Assembly: GCF_007066085.1 (NCBI RefSeq)
Contig: NZ_CP041405.1
Span: 2,232,001-2,296,000, forward strand
DNA: 64,000 bases
Direction of reading: 5' to 3'
DNA from: Paenibacillus thiaminolyticus
GTDB taxonomy: Bacteria; Bacillota; Bacilli; Paenibacillales; Paenibacillaceae
Made by a program: the position numbers and the translations under genes. The notes below the pieces were generated by a model. The model saw only the letters and a list, made by a program, of their open reading frames with translations, ran no database searches and was not told the origin of the DNA. Below are positions 58,483 through 64,000 of the stretch, piece after piece (within the stretch, counting starts at the first letter, position 1; each line of letters begins with the position of its first letter).

Positions 58483-59472
58483 CTACTCATCCTCCTTCGG
58501 CCCAAGCAGCATCCATAGGAATCGGCTGAGCAGTATCGTGACGATCAGGAGCGCGATCGATATGGCGCTCGCATATCCAAGCTCCAGGCGGGTGAACCCG
58601 AAGTCTTCGATATGGTTCATGAAGAGCTGCCCGGAATAATCCGGCGTCGGGTTCATGCCCGACAGCTGCGTGCCGATCCCGCCGGCCTTCAGCGTGCCGA
58701 CGATGGCCATGACCGCGGCGAACAGCATCTGCGGCTTCATCATCGGAATCGTGATATACCAGATTTCCTGCAGGCGGCTGCGGATTCCGTCGATGCGGGC
58801 CGCTTCGTACAGCGTCCGATCCACATTCAGAATCCCTGCCAGGATAGCCAGAAATCCAAGTCCCATACTGGACCAGATGGAGACAATAATCATGATGATC
58901 ATCAAGTAATCCTTGTCGATCGTGAACAGAATCGGCTGATTGATCAGCCCCCATTTCAAGAGGAAGCTGTTGATGTAGCCGGTCCGGTCGCCCGTGAACA
59001 TGACCTGCCAGACGACGACCATCGCGATGCCGCCGGTCAAGGACGGCGCGTACATCGCCAACGCGTACCAGACGCGAATCATCGCCGGCAGCTGGGCGAT
59101 CAGCCAGGCCAGGACGAACGCCAGTACATAGCCAATCGGGCCGACGAACAGCGCGAACTGGAATGAGTTCGGGATGACATGCTTCAGAAAAATAACGTCC
59201 TGTGAAAATAAATTTTGGTAGTTCATCCATCCGGCCCACTTCGGGAACTCAATCGAATTGAAATAGGTGAAGCTGAGCCCGATGCCCGTCAGGACCGGAA
59301 CGATGAGGAACAAGGTAAACACGATGAGGAACGGCGCAATAAACAGATAGGAAAGACGGTATCTCCACATTTCCTTGCGCAGGTGGCGGAGCTTGCGCCC
59401 GAATCGGCTCCCTATCCGCGGACGAGTGGCGGCAAGCGGCTGCGGAATGGCCGGCTGTGCTTCATTCGACAA
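58483..59472 (-). CDS. sugar ABC permease, MalF type (pair 2)
   Basis: The 329-residue protein has six membrane segments (from about residue 42) and the coupling motif LYEAARIDGIRSRLQEIWYITIPMMKP (about residues 240-265). The start is TTG at 59472, with AAAGGGG upstream, and it overlaps the solute-binding gene stop by 11 bases. Its long cytosolic N-terminus has Pro/Ala/Arg-rich sequence. The gene follows the order ATPase, binding protein, MalF, MalG that is common in CUT1-type carbohydrate importers. Confidence 0.93.
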   Translation of the reverse strand: MSNEAQPAIPQPLAATRPRIGSRFGRKLRHLRKEMWRYRLSYLFIAPFLIVFTLFLIVPVLTGIGLSFTYFNSIEFPKWAGWMNYQNLFSQDVIFLKHVIPNSFQFALFVGPIGYVLAFVLAWLIAQLPAMIRVWYALAMYAPSLTGGIAMVVVWQVMFTGDRTGYINSFLLKWGLINQPILFTIDKDYLMIIMIIVSIWSSMGLGFLAILAGILNVDRTLYEAARIDGIRSRLQEIWYITIPMMKPQMLFAAVMAIVGTLKAGGIGTQLSGMNPTPDYSGQLFMNHIEDFGFTRLELGYASAISIALLIVTILLSRFLWMLLGPKEDE

Positions 59473-62452
59473 GTTGATCGACCCCTTTCCACGGTTGTTG
59501 GATGACCGGCAGATCGAGCGTCTTCCGCACCTCGCCGTTCGGTCCGATAATATCGAATTCCTGCTGCTTTCTTCTCAACTCGCGCTTGATCTCCTTAATT
59601 GCCTTTTCCAGCGAGATGCGCGAATTCTCCGCGTCGACCACGGTGCGGTTCCAGGCGAAGCCGATCTCGCGATCCGTCATATAACCGCCCGGCACCTGAG
59701 GGACCTCCTTCGTCCATGCCCACTGCCGGAGGATGATGCCGAGATCGTCCGGCTTCCACGGCATCTGGGCGAAGGCCTGCACATTGGCCGTATTCCAGCG
59801 GAACGTCTCCCCGTGATACTGCTCCAGATTGAGGCCGAACTCGGTCTGCGTCTCGGTCGACGTATACCATTGCAGGAATTTCCATGCCTGCTGCTGCTTC
59901 TCCGGAGCGGAGCTCTTGAACAGCATGGCGTTCGACGGGTTGGACCCGCCGGACCATCTCACGATGCGGCCATCCGGCTGCTTCGTGCCCGGAATCGGCG
60001 CGATCGCCCAATCATTGGCGATCTCCGGAGCCGCGACCAGCAACTGCATGTACATGTTGAAATCGGAGATCCCGATCGGGATATCGCCTCGCCTGAACTG
60101 GTTGTAGAAGCTCTGCACGACCCGCTCCAGCCCTTGCACATTGTAGAAATCGGTCCACATTTTATAAGCCTTGAACGCTTCCGGCGTATCGAGGCCGGTC
60201 GTCAATCCGGTCCGCGCATACATCTCGACCCCGTTCTGGAACAGAATCGGCGTATAGTCCGCCGGATCCATATAGAAGTTGTACTGGTTCTGCAGCAGCG
60301 TAGGCAGCATCTGATAGACGTCATCCCATGTGTCAGGCACGCTCAGTCCCAGCTGCTGCAAAATATCTTTGCGGTAGAACATCACCTTGAAGCTGACAGT
60401 CTCCGGCACGCCGTAGTAACCGCCGTCATAATACAGCGGCTGCAGCATTCCCGGACTGTAACGGGAGAAGAAGTCATCCGCTCCCGGAAGCCCGCTCAGA
60501 TTCAAGGCCGCATTCCGCAGCGCCATATCGAACGGCACGTTCGACGGGACACCCAGGGCGACATCGGGCATCATGCCCGACGCGTTGGCCAGCGTCAGCA
60601 TCTGCGCATTCTGAATCAGGTTGATATGCACCTTGATTCCGGTCTCCGGAGTAAAGCGGTCATTGACCAGATGCTGGAGCTCATCGACGTAATCCCGGCC
60701 CCAGATCATCCACACATTCAGCACACTGTCGTCCTTATCGCTGAATCCGGTCCGGTCCTCGAACGAGTAGGCGAGCGATTGGAACATGCCTCCGGTCTTC
60801 TCCCAGAAGTTCGAGGTCATGCGCGGCAGCTCCGCATCGAGCGGCGCCAGGTAGATCTGGTCGAGCTGCAGCGGGCTGTTCATCAGCGTCGCGCGGTTCG
60901 ATTCGAGCGATTCCTGCACCGAGGCAATCCGTTCCTGGGAATAAGGGATTTGATTCGGCTTCTTCAAAATGCTGTTGATGTCTTCGGCCCCGTTCTTCAG
61001 CATTTGCGCCACATCGTCGGTACGCGGGTTAATCTGCTTCATATCGGTCTGGAGCTGAACGAACTGCTCCCGAATCCGCTCCAGCCGCTCGGTCAGGCCC
61101 GGAATATCTTTCTCTACATTCCACACCCGGTATTTGTCTTCGCGGTTACCGGTCACCATCCGCAGCTCCAGCAGTATCGCGCGCAGCTCGCGCGAGATAT
61201 GATCCATGCGGATGATGATGGACATATACGGCGCATACGTCGCCTCCATCGTGAGCGTGTGCTGCCCCTTCGTGAGATAGAAGGCGTAAGGCTCCCCATC
61301 CGAATCCGACAGCGTGATTCCTTGCCAGCCGGAATCATACGGGAACTGCACCTGTTCCATCTCGCGGAACGGAAGCGTGCCGTCAATCGTAACCGTGCGG
61401 AAGACGGACATATTTTTGACCGTATTCTGATTGGCTCGCAGAGCCAGCTTGTAGAGCCCATCCTGCGGCACGTCGAGGGTCCAGGTGACCGCCTGCCCCC
61501 CTTTCGTCCATCGGGCTCCGCCGAGCGTGTTGTACACGATGGCATTCATTGACGCAGGGTAGGAAAATGGATCGCGGTCATACACATTCTGAATCGAGGT
61601 GGAATTCTTGGCGCTGTACTGCTCCGCTTCAATCGTCAGCACAGCCCCGTCCCGCAGCGCGGCTGGCGGATATTGCGCCTTCACTTCGGCATATGTCGGC
61701 GTCGTGTCGGGCGGCAGCAGCGTGAACTGGCGGAACGCGACGGGCTGCTGCTGCATTTCCAGCCGAATCTTGTTCTTCCCCTGCTGCAAATGCCATAGCA
61801 ACGGCGTCGAGTAGGCTCCGTTCGATTCCGTCACTATTTTCTCCTTCCAGCCCTTGAGCTCTTCCACCTGAGCCCGAATCTGATTGCCCCGGTCATCGAA
61901 GCGGGGCGGCTGGATGTCGCGGTACTCACGCTCGAACACGATCGAGCGCGCCTCGTTGAACGGATAGCCGCCATTGACGCGGGCCGATAGCATCACCGGC
62001 TGGCGGCCGCCTCCTTCGGCTCCGGGCAGCGGATAATAGTCCGCCTTGATCTGATAAAGGCCGGCTTGGCTCACTTCCACGTCGTATTCAATCCAGCCCC
62101 GCTGAGTGAACCAGATCAACGCATCGCGCTCGCCTTCATAGAGGCCTGTGCGGATGCCGGCATCCTCCGAGGCCGCCGCATACCGCGAAGCCGGAATGAT
62201 GATCGTCTCCGTTCCAGCCGGAACGCCTTCCTGCTGCCATTGCCCGAGCACTTCCTGATAATACGGCTCAATTCGGCTGTCCTCCGACTCGCCGAATAGC
62301 GGTTCCGAGCCGGCCGGCTTCGCGGAAGTGCCTGCTCCATACACGGCTCCGTCATCCGAAGGGAGCAGACCATACCCGAGCCCGCCAGCGAACAGAATGG
62401 CGATGGCAAGCCAGATACAAGCCAACAGCCGGCGATATTTACGCTTCTCCAT
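59462..62452 (-). CDS. membrane-anchored solute-binding protein with carbohydrate-binding-like modules
   Basis: The 996-residue protein has a membrane helix (residues about 9-28) without a lipobox. Residues about 60-235 and 270-400 look like two carbohydrate-binding modules (ESTAETIIIPASR-like opening, GWIEYDVEVSQAGLYQIKADYY, TLDVPQDGLYKLALRANQ, QHTLTMEATYA), similar to CBM6/35 types. Residues about 405-545 include a helical linker (RLERIREQFVQLQTDMKQI). The solute-binding fold (about 590-940) carries VWMIWGRDYVDELQHLVND, MMPDVALGVPSNVPF and AMLFKSSAPEKQQQAWKFLQWYTSTETQTEFG. It is much longer than ordinary binding proteins and so unusual. It couples to the permease by an 11-base overlap. Confidence 0.82.
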   Translation of the reverse strand: MEKRKYRRLLACIWLAIAILFAGGLGYGLLPSDDGAVYGAGTSAKPAGSEPLFGESEDSRIEPYYQEVLGQWQQEGVPAGTETIIIPASRYAAASEDAGIRTGLYEGERDALIWFTQRGWIEYDVEVSQAGLYQIKADYYPLPGAEGGGRQPVMLSARVNGGYPFNEARSIVFEREYRDIQPPRFDDRGNQIRAQVEELKGWKEKIVTESNGAYSTPLLWHLQQGKNKIRLEMQQQPVAFRQFTLLPPDTTPTYAEVKAQYPPAALRDGAVLTIEAEQYSAKNSTSIQNVYDRDPFSYPASMNAIVYNTLGGARWTKGGQAVTWTLDVPQDGLYKLALRANQNTVKNMSVFRTVTIDGTLPFREMEQVQFPYDSGWQGITLSDSDGEPYAFYLTKGQHTLTMEATYAPYMSIIIRMDHISRELRAILLELRMVTGNREDKYRVWNVEKDIPGLTERLERIREQFVQLQTDMKQINPRTDDVAQMLKNGAEDINSILKKPNQIPYSQERIASVQESLESNRATLMNSPLQLDQIYLAPLDAELPRMTSNFWEKTGGMFQSLAYSFEDRTGFSDKDDSVLNVWMIWGRDYVDELQHLVNDRFTPETGIKVHINLIQNAQMLTLANASGMMPDVALGVPSNVPFDMALRNAALNLSGLPGADDFFSRYSPGMLQPLYYDGGYYGVPETVSFKVMFYRKDILQQLGLSVPDTWDDVYQMLPTLLQNQYNFYMDPADYTPILFQNGVEMYARTGLTTGLDTPEAFKAYKMWTDFYNVQGLERVVQSFYNQFRRGDIPIGISDFNMYMQLLVAAPEIANDWAIAPIPGTKQPDGRIVRWSGGSNPSNAMLFKSSAPEKQQQAWKFLQWYTSTETQTEFGLNLEQYHGETFRWNTANVQAFAQMPWKPDDLGIILRQWAWTKEVPQVPGGYMTDREIGFAWNRTVVDAENSRISLEKAIKEIKRELRRKQQEFDIIGPNGEVRKTLDLPVIQQPWKGVDQLVE

Positions 62453-62465
62453 GCTTCATCACCCC

Positions 62466-63584
62466 TCAATCCGTAAGGAGCATTTCCGTATCTTTATTGA
62501 AAAAAAGCGCCTTTTCCATATTGATCGCAGCCGACACTTGCGTGCCCTCATCACAGTGCAGCCCTTCGCTGGCTCGAATAACAAGCGGGCGCTCCTGCTT
62601 GATGTCGATATGGTAATAGCGGTCCGAGCCGACGAACTCATTGAACTGCAGCGTCCCCGTCACAATGGAATGCGACGATGCCTCCATCCGGTGGGCTTCG
62701 AAGCTGATATGCTCCGGCCGGATTCCCATGATGACGGTTCGGTCGACCAGCCGCTGTTTCCTGATAGCGCTTTCATGTTGTGGGGCAAGGCGGATAATGA
62801 ACCTGCGCGAATGGAACTCCACATGCCCGTCATGATGATGAAGCCGCCCTTCGATGAAGTTCATCGGCGGGTTGCCAATGAAGTTCGCCACGAACATGTT
62901 GACCGGACGGTTGTAGATCATCTCGGGCGTATCGACCTGCTGCACCACACCCCGATTCATGACGACGACCCGATCTCCCATCGTCATCGCCTCAATCTGA
63001 TCGTGAGTGACGTAGATGGTCGTTACTTCGATCTTTTTGTGCAGGCTGATGATCTCGGAACGCATCTGCACGCGCAGCTTCGCATCAAGGTTGGACAGCG
63101 GTTCGTCCATCAGGAACACCTGCGGCGTCCGGACAATCGCGCGGCCGAGCGCCACGCGCTGGCGCTGGCCCCCGGACAGCTCACGCGGCTTGCGCTCCAG
63201 GAAGTTCTCGATCTCGAGCACCCGGGCCGCCCGCTTCACCGCCAGATCAATTTCATGCTTCGGCTGCTTGCGGAGGCGCAGGCCGAAGGCGATATTTTCA
63301 TAGACGCTCATATTGGGATACAGGGCATAGTTCTGGAACACCATCGAGATGTCCCTATTCTTCGGAGGTATGTCGTTCACCATCGTATCGCCGATGTAAA
63401 TATCGCCCTCCGACACGTCCTCCAATCCCGCCAGCATGCGAAGTGTCGTCGACTTCCCGCACCCGGACGGCCCGACCAGCACGATGAACTCTGTATCGTC
63501 GACACTCAGGTTGAAATCGCTTACAGCAACCTCTTTGTACTTGCCGTAACGTTTGTACACATGGTTGAACAATATATTGGCCAT
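62466..63584 (-). CDS. carbohydrate ABC transporter ATPase (MsmX/UgpC type)
   Basis: The 372-residue ATPase has Walker [10 protein letters not shown] (38-46), signature LSGGQ (136-140), Walker B VFLMDEP (Asp160, Glu161) and a C-terminal OB-fold regulatory domain (from about 240; [33 protein letters not shown]). In B. subtilis, MsmX-type ATPases are shared by several sugar importers. It is the first gene of the operon and the only ATPase in it, so it may power both permease pairs. GGGAGGG precedes the start at 63584. A cre-like box lies 64-77 bases upstream. Confidence 0.95.
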   Translation of the reverse strand: MANILFNHVYKRYGKYKEVAVSDFNLSVDDTEFIVLVGPSGCGKSTTLRMLAGLEDVSEGDIYIGDTMVNDIPPKNRDISMVFQNYALYPNMSVYENIAFGLRLRKQPKHEIDLAVKRAARVLEIENFLERKPRELSGGQRQRVALGRAIVRTPQVFLMDEPLSNLDAKLRVQMRSEIISLHKKIEVTTIYVTHDQIEAMTMGDRVVVMNRGVVQQVDTPEMIYNRPVNMFVANFIGNPPMNFIEGRLHHHDGHVEFHSRRFIIRLAPQHESAIRKQRLVDRTVIMGIRPEHISFEAHRMEASSHSIVTGTLQFNEFVGSDRYYHIDIKQERPLVIRASEGLHCDEGTQVSAAINMEKALFFNKDTEMLLTD

Positions 63585-63647
63585 GACGATCCCTCCCGGT
63601 TTAACGTCATCTTACAAGGAAACCTGTTAATTTGGTGTTAAGAAACG

Positions 63648-63661
63648 TGAAAACGATTAAT
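63648..63661 (-). promoter_or_regulatory. cre-like box before the transporter operon
   Basis: TGAAAACGATTAAT fits the cre consensus TGWNANCGNTNWCA except for the last two positions. It sits 64-77 bases upstream of the ATPase start, where CcpA would be expected to control a sugar operon. It is weaker than the box at 42289. Confidence 0.4.
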
Positions 63662-63739
63662 TTTTTCGAGAAATGGGCAGGGGCTTAATGATGGTTCGGA
63701 ATTAGAAAAGCGCCGAATGAGCCCGTTCACGTGGAACAC

Positions 63740-63953
63740 AAAATTGCTGCATGCGTGCAGTTTTTTGTCGGGATCTGTTGGCTAAAAAGGAAATCCTGCA
63801 ATAATCAGGCTGTTGGAAAACCCGGTTTTTTTTCGGAGGGGTGATTACCTAATCGAAACTTGGCATTCAGAGCGTCATCGCCTTCTGGAGACATCGTTGC
63901 CTCCTGGGGCTTGAACGTGTGGAGGGAATTGCTGCTATTTTACAGGAATTTCG
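63740..63953. repeat. dispersed intergenic repeat related to the 3.1-kb region
   Basis: AAAATTGCTGCAT occurs exactly at 3111-3123 and 63740-63752, and TATTTTAGCAGGAATTCC (3070-3087) resembles TATTTTACAGGAATTTC (63937-63953). Both sites are intergenic and far apart, which suggests a small repeat family. Confidence 0.5.
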
Positions 63954-64000
63954 GCTCAATGAGTCCACATCCCGAGGAATTGCTGCACAGCTACATCATT

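Larger units (their letters stand above)
63585..64000. other. upstream region of the transporter operon with dispersed repeats
   Basis: No gene was found in the last 416 bases. A cre-like box lies at 63648-63661. Further out there are TTGCTGCAT- and CAGGAATTT-type repeats at 63740-63752 and 63937-63953 that match sequences near 3.1 kb. The window ends in the middle of this stretch. Confidence 0.6.

Noticed and set aside
59375..61552. Plus-strand open frame of 725 codons
   Set aside because: It is antisense to the 996-residue solute-binding gene. Rich in Arg/His/Ile from complementary codons, with no recognised motif.

Overview
The window reads as chromosome from an endospore-forming Firmicute of Paenibacillus type. 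The evidence is strong GGAGG-type ribosome sites, GC content in the mid-50s by eye, a bacillithiol-system YtxJ protein, SgrR-type regulation, cre-like boxes, and several sporulation families (CgeB, YjcZ, YjcA/DUF1360). No rRNA, tRNA, transposase, integrase, prophage or CRISPR array was found. The species call is inference.

Layout. 1-5.5 kb: the tail of a GH15 glucoamylase-like gene, a GNAT acetyltransferase, an SgrR-type regulator, a 740-base repeat-bearing gap and an S9 serine peptidase. 5.8-32 kb: a large polysaccharide or glycoprotein glycosylation locus. It holds a twice-repeated methyltransferase/GT61 cassette, a NeuD/PerB-like acetyltransferase with a perosamine-synthase-like aminotransferase, mannose-1-phosphate guanylyltransferase, eight further glycosyltransferases (two carrying tandem DUF4214 modules), two more methyltransferases, a CatB-type acetyltransferase and a DUF1796 putative cysteine peptidase. 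It is interrupted by DinB, a decayed phosphodiesterase, leuB and mnmH.

32-40.5 kb is a spore-surface-like neighbourhood: two paralogous 28-31 residue Arg/Lys-rich microproteins, a YjcZ-family 40-mer, two 211-residue paralogues of unknown family, a JAMM (M67) peptidase downstream of an acidic protein and a beta-propeller/coiled-coil protein, a Cys-containing SPOCS-like protein, a CgeB-like glycosyltransferase and a YjcA-like membrane protein. My reading is that the glycosyltransferase locus decorates the spore coat, crust or exosporium. CATANNNTA boxes (sigma-K/E -10-like) before several of these genes fit that, but -35 elements are not convincing.

40.6-45.4 kb: ytxJ, selD (partner of mnmH at 18.7 kb in the 2-selenouridine tRNA pathway) and an OmpR-type two-component system with a membrane protein, preceded by a good cre box. 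45.4-63.6 kb: eleven genes on the minus strand, tightly packed and often overlapping. They encode one ABC ATPase, two permease pairs, three solute-binding proteins (one a 996-residue membrane-anchored protein with carbohydrate-binding-like modules), an NHL/TPR/YIP1 membrane protein, a membrane-anchored DUF5696 protein and an M60 mucin-type metallopeptidase. I read this as a glycan or glycopeptide acquisition machine. Together with the spore-surface locus it is the best candidate for an undescribed system.
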